From: Lewinellaceae bacterium
GTDB taxonomy: Bacteria; Bacteroidota; Bacteroidia; Chitinophagales; Saprospiraceae
Direction of reading: 5' to 3'
Length of the DNA: 64,000 nucleotides
Assembly (NCBI GenBank): GCA_020636375.1
Contig: JACJXZ010000014.1
Coordinates: 186,001 to 250,000 of the forward strand
Shown here: positions 46,501 through 54,578 of the stretch, piece after piece
Numbering within the stretch: the first letter of the stretch is position 1
Layout of the letters: each line of letters opens with the position of its first letter
Translations under genes and position numbers: made by a program
The notes under the pieces: generated by a model
Told to the model about the DNA's origin: nothing
The model's input: only the letters and a program-made list of their open reading frames with translations
Database searches by the model: none

Positions 46501-47792
46501 CTGACGTATGGTTCCCGGTTGATGTTATTGTCGACCTCGACAACGACATAGCCCGCCTCATCGTCGACGAACACTACGTCGATCAGTGGCAGTTCAGTAC
46601 GGGCGCCAACGCAGCTTCTATGGTCAACCAGTTGAACAGCATCAACTTCTACCCCAGCGGCACTGACCTTTTCTACGTAGACAATGCCGACTTATGGCGG
46701 ATACCGAGGGCCGACGCGGGCAAGTACTGCTACACGGCTACGCCGATCACCCCGGGCAACCATACCATCGCCGGCGTGGATTGCTACGGCGGCGGCTACC
46801 ACCTGAGCGGCAATACTGCCGGATTTGCCTCGGCCTGGTATTCCTACACGCCTACAGCAGACGGCACAATTTCCGTTTCTTCCTGCGAAGGCGACTCCGA
46901 CTCCCGCGCCTGGATTTTCCGGGGCGACTGTGACGAAATTGCCTTAGTGGGCATGAACGACGACCGCTGCGAGCAGTCCAACGGCGACCCCTATGCTTCC
47001 TACAAGGAAGCCTACGTTGAAGCAGGCACGACCTACTACATCATGTGGGACAACCGCTGGGACAACAACAGCTTCAAGTGGGATTTGACGTTCACTGCTG
47101 ACGCCCCGACAGAAGCGGCATTCTGCCAGTCGGCACAGGAAGTGCAGCCCGGCGAGATCAACGTCGACGCCTTCGTAGGCGAAGCGGCAACTGCCGGCGA
47201 TGACATTTTCGACCTTTGCTCCAGTTCTAATTCCTGCCCCGCAGGCTATGCTGGTTCCAACTGGTACTCCTGGACACCGGCAGGCGACGGCGTAGCCACC
47301 ATCTCTTCCTGCGATGCCGGCACGGACACCTATGTATTCGTATACACCGGCACCTGCGGCGATTACAGCTCTCTGGAGCTGATCGCTTCCAGCGACAACG
47401 ACTGTGGCGTTTCTTCTCTCATTGAAGGATGGGAAGTTACCGGCGGCGTCACCTACTACATCGAGTGGATCGACGATCGCAGCGCTGACCCATTCATCTG
47501 GCTGCTGGACTTTGTTTCCGGAGTAGATGAAACGGCCCTGAAGCAAGGCATCAAGGTCTTCCCGAACCCGGCCAGCGAGCTGCTCTACGTCAACATCGAC
47601 CTCCCGGAAGCTGCCGACAACCTGACGGTCCGTTTGGTGAACACCTTCGGCCAGGTGGTCAGCGATCGCTACTACGGCGCCCTGCAAACGGGCAATATTG
47701 AGATCAACGTATCCAATATCCCGGCTGGCATGTACCTGGTGCAGGTTACGGATGGCCAGGCGCAGTACACGCAGTCTGTGATTATTGAATAA
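43557..47792 (+). CDS. Large T9SS-secreted multidomain protein with PA domain
   Basis: The 1411-residue protein has a signal peptide (about 1-34), a protease-associated (PA) domain (about 75-175; ALIDRGVCGFVEKV), a pre-C-terminal module, a jelly-roll region with an EFEGGTGNWVLEGAW start (about 435-590), an Ig-like strand region (about 595-690), and then a C-terminal half (about 848-1411) that repeats the layout of the previous gene's product. It ends with a T9SS domain (IKVFPNPASELL, then IPAGMYLVQV). Binding or adhesion to a polymer is likely. A terminator follows at 48013. Confidence 0.85.
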   Translation: MKKDYLSRLNFNHFLTNLSATLVAICMTAFVAQAQVDATVVVNAPANVAGSYDAKQSVFGPGITDPVTGPVALGIDTSGTAPLGCGGVTVDLTGSIALIDRGVCGFVEKVVSAQTAGAIGVVICNNRTDVPTQAIPMGGDDMGAVTIPAVMLPYASCQEFRAEVGNGLNITISPDGRPAEPGETCDAAIEVGPGVHTVDAIDSGFGGAFANAGNGAWYAYTPTSNTLVTVTSCNLTTVDTRVLIMFGECETAPSDGFLNFNDDCGDTNFASEVTFLAEAGVRYLILWDDRWSNEGFDFEIVESDLPTVNVTFTVLMDNETVSGDGVSMVWGFSDITDISEAFVTTLADNGDGSWSGTVALTSFDTIGYAFMNGALDPANIETVSDDCGLPSGFGFNIRPLIVASASDFALDPVCFGTCQDFCPSDLISCTDADVIFCDEFEGGTGNWVLEGAWGLTTAQSNSPDNSLTDSPGGNYAADQNISATMATGVDLSSFLDATLAFHAIYDIEGGNFDYCFVEVSANGGTSWIEVGRFLGEGNLVPWIQYQYSLGGFVGNSDVRVRFRFFSDGGFEVDGIYIDDVIITASTEDNSAPLILHTPPEYYESQLGDVTQTAEIVDISGLATAEVVYSVDGVDAGSVAGTNTSGNEWEFVIPEQEPGAQVDYYVRAVDASANANEALSPTFSYIAGNHIFYDNGEVDFVNDLGPEATTMEQAAAVRVTIDGSTTIAYALIRNYTDTNRPNDSIDVHIWAPGPDGRPGADLIEPIRVFPEANLVENSPMTRVDLRPYAAELTGLYGDVFVGFSAPEGTVWTVQTTPAVANRTFQQIGGNWNPYASDYHFRLVTGPVDEFTCEEPAFVIQDDIEGLALGDAAGQTEWWGAWPGGAAGGEVTTEQAESGSQSIKLVADANQDALLNFGDITSGHYIIHWDMYIPDGSTGYFNVQHLAPTATAGFWAMECFFTAGGVGRLELYDGSPNHAFEYPSDVWFPVDVIVDLDNDIARLIVDEHYVDQWQFSTGANAASMVNQLNSINFYPSGTDLFYVDNADLWRIPRADAGKYCYTATPITPGNHTIAGVDCYGGGYHLSGNTAGFASAWYSYTPTADGTISVSSCEGDSDSRAWIFRGDCDEIALVGMNDDRCEQSNGDPYASYKEAYVEAGTTYYIMWDNRWDNNSFKWDLTFTADAPTEAAFCQSAQEVQPGEINVDAFVGEAATAGDDIFDLCSSSNSCPAGYAGSNWYSWTPAGDGVATISSCDAGTDTYVFVYTGTCGDYSSLELIASSDNDCGVSSLIEGWEVTGGVTYYIEWIDDRSADPFIWLLDFVSGVDETALKQGIKVFPNPASELLYVNIDLPEAADNLTVRLVNTFGQVVSDRYYGALQTGNIEINVSNIPAGMYLVQVTDGQAQYTQSVIIE

Positions 47793-47837
47793 CAACGGCG
47801 CCGAAGCTTTGCCGGGCTTAGCCCCGGAATAGCTTAG

Positions 47838-47994
47838 GGGCCGGAGAAAAATAAGTTCCTCATTTCAGGCGAGCTATTTTTTCGCCAGGCAAGGCGCGGG
47901 GAGGGCGCATAGCGGCGCTACGCAACCGATCCCGCAACGCAGCCTGGCGGAAAAATAGCCGGATCAAATGGGGAAGTTATTCTTCTCCGGGCCC
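47838..47994. mobile_element. MITE family 4 (TTAG target duplication)
   Basis: A 157-bp element with inverted ends GGGGCCGGAGAA and GGGCCCGGAGAA (complement), near-continuous arms of about 60 bases (ATAAGTTCCTCATTT; GCTATTTTTTCGCCAGGC), flanked by TTAG on both sides (47834-47837 and 47995-47998). The interior GGCGCATAGCGGCGCTACGC is itself nearly palindromic. Confidence 0.8.
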
Positions 47995-48012
47995 TTAGGC
48001 TGCTTTGTAAAG

Positions 48013-48056
48013 AGAAAAGGCCTTCCTCCGCAGGTGCGGGGGAGGGCCTTTTTTCT
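48013..48056 (+). terminator. Rho-independent terminator after the large T9SS gene
   Basis: AAAAGGCCTTCC / GGAGGGCCTTTTTT stem with a TCCGCAGGTGCGG loop, followed by a T-run. Confidence 0.75.
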
Positions 48057-48339
48057 TGGAGGGGCTACACTTCTGTTCATCAGTGCAAGCCTTAGATACA
48101 CTCTGATGCATAGAAGGGTGGCCCGTAAAAACCAATTCAAGCGCAAGTTCAAGTACAAGCGCAAGTGTCAAAGCCAAAGCCGGAGCGGCGACGTTGTTGA
48201 ACTTGAACTTGGCTCTTGAACTTGCACTTTAACAAGAGAGGAGGCAAGGCATTCAAAAATGCGGAGAAGTTTTTTTCCAAAAACCCCGCTATTTTGAACA
48301 GCCTACCCGCCGGGGTTCGTGTAAGTTCCCGTGTTGTTG

Positions 48340-48425
48340 AACCCGGCAGCGTTTGCCGAAGACGGATTTTGCCAGCGGCATTGCGAGGGCCGCGCTGTTG
48401 CCTCTCCGACAAACGCTGCCGGGTT
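48340..48425. repeat. AACCCGGCAGCGTTTG palindromic element
   Basis: 86 bp with inverted ends AACCCGGCAGCGTTTG. No target duplication is clear. Just before it, 48130-48230 carries opposed CAAGTTCAAG / CTTGAACTTG runs. No gene is supported in 48057-48569. Confidence 0.65.
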
Positions 48426-48569
48426 ATTCATTACCGAGCCAAGCCAAAACCCAGCAGGTTGAAGAACGCCTTTTTCAAATTCAACCCTGTCTGTAAAGTT
48501 GTCGCTCCTTCGAGCCAAAAGTGAACATCCCCCCCTCCCTTACCAGTTATATAGGAAAGCCATTTAAAT

Positions 48570-49043
48570 ATGAAAAAGCTGAAATTCAATCACTTAGCAA
48601 TCTGGTGTTGCATTATCCTTTCTCAAATTATCCCATTGGCCTGGTACAGCATTTTCCAGGGCCGCTGGATGACGCTGAATGACCTGACGCAAGAATATAT
48701 AGAAGCCAACCAGTCCTCTTGGCTGTTTGCCATCAGCATCCTGGGGGGTATCCTGAGCATATATGTCCTGGCGTGGCTATTCCGCCGCCTGCCGGTCGAA
48801 TCCGGGCGAGCCGGGCTGATCACCGGATTGATCATTGGCGCGGCATTCAATATGGTGAGCCTCGTTACCATCAACATGTTTTCCTTCCGGCCGGTAGAGC
48901 TGGCCTTTATTGACGGGGGCGCCAACGTACTCGTTTTTGCCATGGCCGGCCTCATCCTGGGTGCCTGGCGAAAATATGAGTCGCTCCCCGCCGGAACAGA
49001 GGAACGGGAAGTGAGCTACCGGGAAAAAACAGAAACCGTATAA
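48570..49043 (+). CDS. DUF1761-like membrane protein
   Basis: The 157-residue protein has four hydrophobic helices (about 8-28, 47-70, 82-105, 112-132) and a short charged C-terminal tail. WYSIFQGRWM near the first helix and FIDGGANVLVFAMAGLILGAW in the last match the general DUF1761 pattern; the function of that family is unknown. It is a single gene closed by a strong hairpin terminator. Confidence 0.7.
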   Translation: MKKLKFNHLAIWCCIILSQIIPLAWYSIFQGRWMTLNDLTQEYIEANQSSWLFAISILGGILSIYVLAWLFRRLPVESGRAGLITGLIIGAAFNMVSLVTINMFSFRPVELAFIDGGANVLVFAMAGLILGAWRKYESLPAGTEEREVSYREKTETV

Positions 49044-49067
49044 AGAATAATTAGGTGGATGTATTGG

Positions 49068-49110
49068 GTTGCCAGGCACGCCATCTTTGCTGATGCCTGG
49101 CAACTTTTTT
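49068..49110 (+). terminator. Rho-independent terminator, probably bidirectional
   Basis: GTTGCCAGGCA / TGCCTGGCAAC stem followed by TTTTTT. It lies between two convergent genes and touches the stop of the minus-strand gene. Confidence 0.8.
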
Positions 49111-49424
49111 CATTCCACAGTATGGTCCTCGAAGATGGGGCCTCTCCGGGCCTTCTCCTGTTTCCGGGGAGGCGTTTTGTGGGTGGAGACGGGAACAAAG
49201 GCCTCGGACATTTCCGTTCCCGGCGCGAGCTGTATATGGCAGGCAAAGGGATGGCAGTTGGTCGGCTGGGCCCGCAGCCAGTCCTCGTCTATAGCCTCCT
49301 GGGCGAGGAAGACACCACCAGTTCGGTTTGTCTTCTCTCCGTTGACGGGCCCGTTGGCGGCGAAGAGCGCGGAACCGGGGAGGCTTAACATCAACAGGGC
49401 GGCTAACATACTCATCTTTCTCAT
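49110..49424 (-). CDS. Small secreted protein, function unknown
   Basis: The 104-residue product starts with a good signal peptide (MRKMSMLAALLMLSLPGSALFA) and a mature part of about 80 residues with two Cys in CHPFACHI, which may form a disulfide or bind metal, and a highly basic C-terminal stretch. I know no family. Convergence with the DUF1761 gene over a shared terminator supports it as real. Confidence 0.5.
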   Translation of the reverse strand: MRKMSMLAALLMLSLPGSALFAANGPVNGEKTNRTGGVFLAQEAIDEDWLRAQPTNCHPFACHIQLAPGTEMSEAFVPVSTHKTPPRKQEKARRGPIFEDHTVE

Positions 49425-49665
49425 GGCGAGTCGATTTAGGGAGTGATGAATGAAAGTAAAGCAACCGTTTTGCGCTTGTATTTTAAAGGTGCGCCAGAAA
49501 ACCCTTTTGGACAGGGAGTTCCGGCGATAGTGTTTCTATTAAACACCTGGTTTTTCACCCTGTTCCGCACCCAGCTTCCCCATTGGCTGATTTTTGTCGA
49601 AAAAGCGAAGTTTTCGTCGATAATCCCTAAATTAGGCACCTGTTGAATCAACGAAAACGGATAAG

Positions 49666-50718
49666 ATGAAAACCATTAAAGGCCCTGCCCTTTTCCTGGC
49701 CCAGTTTATGGGCGACAAAGCGCCATTCGATTCTCTGGACAACATCTGCCGCTGGGCTGCCGGCCTGGGGTACAAAGGCGTTCAAATCCCCACCTGGGAA
49801 GGCCGCCTGATCGACCTGCAGAAAGCCGCCGAAAGCAAAACATACTGCGACGAGCTGAAAGGGAAAGTCGGAGAACACGGCCTGGAGATCACCGAGCTGT
49901 CCACCCACCTGCAGGGGCAGCTCGTGGCCGTCCACCCGGCTTATGACCATCTGTTTGACGGCTTTGCCCCCGAAGCCTGCCACGGCAACCCCAAAGCCCG
50001 TACCGAATGGGCCGTCCAGCAGCTGAAATGGGCCGCCCGGGCCAGCCGCAACCTGGGCATGGACGCCCACGTGACCTTCTCCGGCGCCCTGCTCTGGCCC
50101 TTTATGTACCCCTGGCCCCAGCGGCCGGCCGGCCTGGTGGACATGGGCTTCGGCGAACTGGCCGCCCGCTGGCGCCCCATCCTGGACAGTTTTGAAGAGC
50201 AGGGGGTCGACGCCTGCTACGAACTCCATCCGGGTGAGGATATCCACGACGGCGATTCCTTCGAGCAGTTCCTGGAAGCGCTGGACGGCCACCCGCGCGC
50301 CTGCGTCAACTACGACCCCAGCCACTTCGTCCTCCAGTGCCTGGACTACGTCCAGTTCATCGACTTCTACCACGAGCGCATCAAGGCTTTCCACGTGAAA
50401 GACGCCGAGTTCAACCCGACCGGCAAGCAGGGCGTCTACGGCGGCTTCCGGCCCTGGCTCAAACGCGCCGGCCGCTTCCGCTCCCTCGGAGACGGGCAGG
50501 TGGACTTCAGCGCCATCTTCAGCAAGCTCTCCGAATACGACTACGGAAGCTGGGCCGTCCTGGAATGGGAGTGCTGCATCAAAAGCCCGGAGCAGGGCGC
50601 CCGCGAAGGGGCCCTCTTTATCCAGGACCACATCATCGAGGTGACGGAAAAAGCCTTTGACGACTTTGCCGGAGGGGAGGCCGATGAGGAGCAGAACCGG
50701 AAGGCGCTGGGGTTGTAG
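49666..50718 (+). CDS. Sugar phosphate isomerase/epimerase (AP-endonuclease-2-like TIM barrel)
   Basis: The 350-residue cytoplasmic protein shows the metal-binding acidic and His residues of xylose-isomerase-like TIM barrels: ELSTHLQGQ (about 84), YELHPGED (Glu/His about 185), NYDPSHF (about 210), HVKDAEF (about 243) and EWECC (about 303). Close relatives accompany Gfo/Idh/MocA dehydrogenases in Bacteroidota sugar loci. It probably isomerises the product of the oxidoreductase at 40297, although 8 kb and two surface-protein genes separate them here. Confidence 0.87.
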   Translation: MKTIKGPALFLAQFMGDKAPFDSLDNICRWAAGLGYKGVQIPTWEGRLIDLQKAAESKTYCDELKGKVGEHGLEITELSTHLQGQLVAVHPAYDHLFDGFAPEACHGNPKARTEWAVQQLKWAARASRNLGMDAHVTFSGALLWPFMYPWPQRPAGLVDMGFGELAARWRPILDSFEEQGVDACYELHPGEDIHDGDSFEQFLEALDGHPRACVNYDPSHFVLQCLDYVQFIDFYHERIKAFHVKDAEFNPTGKQGVYGGFRPWLKRAGRFRSLGDGQVDFSAIFSKLSEYDYGSWAVLEWECCIKSPEQGAREGALFIQDHIIEVTEKAFDDFAGGEADEEQNRKALGL

Positions 50719-50729
50719 GGGTGCAGGAC

Positions 50730-50844
50730 GTACCAGATTTATCTGGTGCGTAACTTATGCTGTGGATGCTGTTGGCGCCCATCCACAGCATCCTCCAGCC
50801 TGAAAGGCCGCAGTATCCATTGGAGCCCGTACGGGCTCCAATGA
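50730..50844. repeat. Cluster of three short palindromes
   Basis: ACCAGATTTATCTGGT (50732-50747), TGCTGTGGATG...CATCCACAGCA (about 50758-50789) and the 26-base perfect palindrome CATTGGAGCCCGT plus complement (50819-50844) follow in a row between the isomerase and receptor genes. None has a T-tract. Confidence 0.65.
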
Positions 50845-50921
50845 AACATCTACAGCATCGTCTCCCGCATTTTCCATGCCTTCCTTACCTTTGCCCCTCT
50901 CAAGCCGGAAAAGAAGCATTT

Positions 50922-53246
50922 ATGAATCCATACCCTACCCTGGTTTTTCTCTCCCTGTTTCCTTTATTAGCCCTGGCGCAACTTCCCACTCAGACCATTC
51001 GGGGCATCATTACCGACGCCGACAGCCGACAGCCGCTGGCCGGGGCGACGGTAGCCCTGGCCGGGCAGGAGCGGGGTGCCGTAACGGACACCAGCGGCCG
51101 GTACCGGCTGGAAGAAGTGCCGGCTGGCAGGTATCAGATGAAGGTGCGCCATATAGGCTACGAAGAACTGCTGCTTGCCGAAGTGCTGGTGGAATCGGGA
51201 AAGGAAGTCATTTTGAATATTGAACTTCAGGAAAGCAACCTGGGGCTGGAAGCCGTGGAAGTGAAGGCTTCCCGGAGCGAGTTCCGGGCCCCGCACCCCC
51301 TGAGCGTGCAGGCCATCACCGTGGAGGAAACCCGCCGCTTTCCGGCCACTTTCTTTGACCCGGCGCGCCTGGCTTCGGCCTTCGCCGGGGTAGCCAACGA
51401 CAACGACCAGGCCAACGGGCTGGTCATCCGCGGCAACTCGCCCAACAGCCTGATCTGGCGGCTGGAGGGTGTGGACATCGTCAACCCCAACCACACGCCC
51501 AACGCCGGCACCTTCAGCGACCGCGTCACGCAGAACGGGGGCGGGGTCAACATCCTCAGCGCCCAGATGCTGGCCACCTCTCACTTTTACACCGGCGCCT
51601 TCCCGGCCAGCTACGGCAATGCCCTGAGCGGCGTGCTCAACATGCGGCTGCGGCCCGGCAATAACGAACACCACGAGCAGGTATTCCAGGCCGGCCTGAT
51701 CGGTATGGACGTGGCCGCCGAAGGACCGCTTTCCCGGAAAAGCGGTGCTTCCTACCTGGCCAATTACCGCTACAGCACAGTAGGGCTGATCACCAGCCTG
51801 GGGGTAGACTTTGGAGACGAACGGATCAATTTCCAGGACCTTTCTTTCAACTTGTCTTTTCCAACCCAGAGGGGGGGCAAGTTCACCTTTTTCGGGTTGG
51901 GCGGCTTAAGCGAGAACCTCTTCGAGGCGGAGCGGGATTCCAGCCTCTGGGAGTTCGGGAAAGACGGTTTCGATATCGCCTTCCGCTCGAGAATGGGGGC
52001 CCTGGGCGGGAGTTGGGCACAGCCTTTGGGAGGCTGTACGTTTTGGCATACCGTAGCGGCGGTTTCGGCTGTAAACAGCACCCGCACCGGCGAGCGCCTG
52101 GACGAGAGCTACTCCCCAACACTGCTCGAAGAGGACGAGCAAACTCAGGCGAAGTACGCCCTGCACAGCTGGGTGAGCCACAAGCTGCCGCAGGCCGGAG
52201 CACTTCGGCTGGGCATCCAGCTCACCCGGCAGGAATACGCGCTCTTATCAGTGGACGACAGGACAGATACGCTGGCGCTGGGCGATGCCGGCGGGTTTTT
52301 GTTCCAACCCTATGCTTTATGGAGCGGGCTGCTCTCTCCTGCCATCCGGCTGAACGCCGGCCTGCACGTTATGCATTTCAGCCTGGCCGGCGGCCCCGCC
52401 CTGGAACCCCGCTTTTCTGTGGAATGGCGCCCGGGTGCCCGGCAGCGCCTCAGCCTGGCCTACGGCCTGCACGGCCAGCTGCAACCTCCCCAGCTGTACT
52501 TTTCCCGGGCAGAAGGGGAGCAGGAGTTGGGCTTTACCCGGGCTCACCACGTGGTGCTGAGTTACCGCCGGGAGTTGGCGGAGTCCACTTCCCTGCGGGC
52601 CGAGCTTTTCTACCAGAACCTCTTCAATGTCCCCGTAGCGGCCAATGAGCGCAACTCTTTTTCCGCGTTGAACCTGACGGAAGGTTTTGTCGGGCAAGAG
52701 CTGGCCAGCGAGGGCACGGGCGCGAATTACGGGCTGGAAGTGACCTGGCAGCGCCTGTTCAACCGGGGCTTCTTTTACCTGGTGAACGGCACCCTCTACG
52801 AGTCGACATACAAAGGCAGCGACGGCATCAGGCGGGATACCCGCTTTAACGGCAACTACATTTTCAACGCCACCCTCGGCAAGGAATGGGCGAAGCAGAA
52901 GAAGGAGGGCCGCCTGGTGGGCTGGGGCGCCAACTTCCGCCTGGTTTACCGGGGAGGCTTCCGGGATACGCCGATCGACGTGCCGGCTTCTTCCGCAGCC
53001 GGAAGGACGGTATTTCTCTCCGAAGCGGCGTTTTCTCAGCAACAGCCGGCCTTCTTCCGCACCGACCTGCGCTTCTACCGAAAATGGAACCGCGAGAAGT
53101 TTAATTCTACCCTGTCGCTGGACATCCAGAACGCGACCAATGCGCAAAACGCAGCTTTCCGTTATTACGATACCCGGCAAAACCGGGTGGTGGAAAAGTA
53201 CCAGTTGGGTATTATTCCTATACTTACTTACCGGATTGAATTTTAG
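50922..53246 (+). CDS. TonB-dependent receptor with carboxypeptidase-regulatory domain
   Basis: The ATG at 50922 starts a signal peptide (MNPYPTLVFLSLFPLLALAQ); the upstream open frame to 50757 is repeat sequence. The product has 774 residues: carboxypeptidase-regulatory-like domain (about 25-100), a plug domain (about 120-235; VIRGNSPNSLIWRLEGVDI) and a barrel ending with the aromatic C-terminus TYRIEF. It is an outer-membrane importer or binder of unknown substrate. No SusD partner is adjacent. The GNAT-like gene starts 28 bp downstream. Confidence 0.88.
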   Translation: MNPYPTLVFLSLFPLLALAQLPTQTIRGIITDADSRQPLAGATVALAGQERGAVTDTSGRYRLEEVPAGRYQMKVRHIGYEELLLAEVLVESGKEVILNIELQESNLGLEAVEVKASRSEFRAPHPLSVQAITVEETRRFPATFFDPARLASAFAGVANDNDQANGLVIRGNSPNSLIWRLEGVDIVNPNHTPNAGTFSDRVTQNGGGVNILSAQMLATSHFYTGAFPASYGNALSGVLNMRLRPGNNEHHEQVFQAGLIGMDVAAEGPLSRKSGASYLANYRYSTVGLITSLGVDFGDERINFQDLSFNLSFPTQRGGKFTFFGLGGLSENLFEAERDSSLWEFGKDGFDIAFRSRMGALGGSWAQPLGGCTFWHTVAAVSAVNSTRTGERLDESYSPTLLEEDEQTQAKYALHSWVSHKLPQAGALRLGIQLTRQEYALLSVDDRTDTLALGDAGGFLFQPYALWSGLLSPAIRLNAGLHVMHFSLAGGPALEPRFSVEWRPGARQRLSLAYGLHGQLQPPQLYFSRAEGEQELGFTRAHHVVLSYRRELAESTSLRAELFYQNLFNVPVAANERNSFSALNLTEGFVGQELASEGTGANYGLEVTWQRLFNRGFFYLVNGTLYESTYKGSDGIRRDTRFNGNYIFNATLGKEWAKQKKEGRLVGWGANFRLVYRGGFRDTPIDVPASSAAGRTVFLSEAAFSQQQPAFFRTDLRFYRKWNREKFNSTLSLDIQNATNAQNAAFRYYDTRQNRVVEKYQLGIIPILTYRIEF

Positions 53247-53274
53247 GAACTGCCTAAGGCTAATACAAGTGAAC

Positions 53275-54327
53275 ATGAAACGCGAACTACTCTTCGAAGA
53301 ATACGGCTACCAGATGTACAAGGAGTACGAAATGGATGAAGATTTCTTCGAGATTATGGAACACGCTTCCCTCGGCACCAGCAGGACCCTCTACCACCAT
53401 TATTACAGCCGGGAACACCTTGGCCATATTCCCGACCCGTACTTCTTTACCGTCCGCCGGAACGGGGAACTACATGCCGCCGTAACCTTTTGCCGACGCA
53501 CCATTCGCAGCCGGGGGCAGGAAAATACCGGCGTGTACATCCGCTACTTTGCCGCCGGCCCGGAAATAAAGGGGCGGCGGCTGGTGGGGAAGTTCAGCAA
53601 AACGGTGATGGAGTGGGCCGTCGGGCATGAAGTCCGGCAGACAGCTTTCTACGCCGCCATCGAAGCCCGGAACGCCAGGGTGCGCAAGGTGGTCCATTCC
53701 GTAGGGTTCAGCGAACTATCCACCATCAAGACGGTCGGGTTCAGCCGGTTTTTCCCAAAGGACAGTCCGGCCGTACGGGCGCTGGATGAACGGGAATTTA
53801 CCGCCTTCCTGCCGCAACTGGAAGCCCGTTACGCCGGCCATGCTTTCTGGATGACGGACAACCTGGGCATCGGCGCCGGCTACTTCGTCCTGGAAGAGCA
53901 CGGCCGTATTGTCGCCGGTGCCCAGGCTCACCGGGCCCACTGGTCGATAGAGAAGCTGCCGGGTTTTGTCGGGCTGTTGCTGCCGGTAATTCCCCATTTA
54001 CCCCTGGTCAGCCGCATATTTAACCCCCGGACGTTTCGTTTTCTCACTTTCGAAGGTTTCTTTGCAGAGCCGGGCTGCGAGGATCGCCTGCAGTCCCTGT
54101 TGGAAGCCATCCTCTCCCGCTACGGCTATTACTCCGCCATTTTCTGGTTCGACGAGCGGGATCCGTTCTACCTACAGTTGCTGAAGCACAACCGCATGGG
54201 CCTGCTTCAGCAGTTCGTTAGCGGTTCCGAAGCCCGGTTCATCATCAACCTCAAAGGGTTCTCCGACGAGGAAACCGCCCGGCTGACGGCACCGCCGCTG
54301 TACATCTCGGGGCATGATAATATTTGA
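53275..54327 (+). CDS. GNAT-fold acetyltransferase-like protein
   Basis: Starting at the ATG at 53275 gives 350 residues. The sequence has two GNAT-like halves: residues about 30-150 with RGQENTGVYIRYFAA and GKFSKTVMEWAV, and about 165-340 with YFVLEEHGRIVAGAQAHRAHW. The first half has the usual beta-bulge acyl-CoA-binding appearance. The substrate is unknown. The short gap to the receptor gene suggests one operon. Confidence 0.6.
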   Translation: MKRELLFEEYGYQMYKEYEMDEDFFEIMEHASLGTSRTLYHHYYSREHLGHIPDPYFFTVRRNGELHAAVTFCRRTIRSRGQENTGVYIRYFAAGPEIKGRRLVGKFSKTVMEWAVGHEVRQTAFYAAIEARNARVRKVVHSVGFSELSTIKTVGFSRFFPKDSPAVRALDEREFTAFLPQLEARYAGHAFWMTDNLGIGAGYFVLEEHGRIVAGAQAHRAHWSIEKLPGFVGLLLPVIPHLPLVSRIFNPRTFRFLTFEGFFAEPGCEDRLQSLLEAILSRYGYYSAIFWFDERDPFYLQLLKHNRMGLLQQFVSGSEARFIINLKGFSDEETARLTAPPLYISGHDNI

Positions 54328-54364
54328 GGGGGAAGAATGTATATAGATACATTTGTGTATAAGT

Positions 54365-54536
54365 GAGGGCACTCCGGAAACCCTGGGAAAGGAGTGAAGG
54401 AGTGACTTAGCGAATGGGCGAATAGAATCAGCTATGTAATAAGGTTTGATTTTAAAAACAATACATATTTTATATTTATTCACTCATTCAGTCCCTCACT
54501 AATCCACTCATTTGGGGGACTTTCCGGAGTGCCCTC
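54365..54536. repeat. GAGGGCACTCCGG repeat family, complete copy 1
   Basis: 172 bp with ends GAGGGCACTCCGGAAA and its complement, an AT-rich centre, and CAATGCAC tandem units following (54539-54570). A second complete copy of the same length lies at 62833-63004 and its right flank is the same ACCAATGCAC. Half copies are at 5691-5775 and near 56480. Confidence 0.8.
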
Positions 54537-54578
54537 ACCAATGCACCAATGCACCAATGCACCAATGCCCCCATCCTC

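Noticed and set aside
53140..53274. N-terminal extension of the GNAT-like protein
   Set aside because: It would overlap the TonB receptor's C-terminus; the ATG at 53275 fits better.
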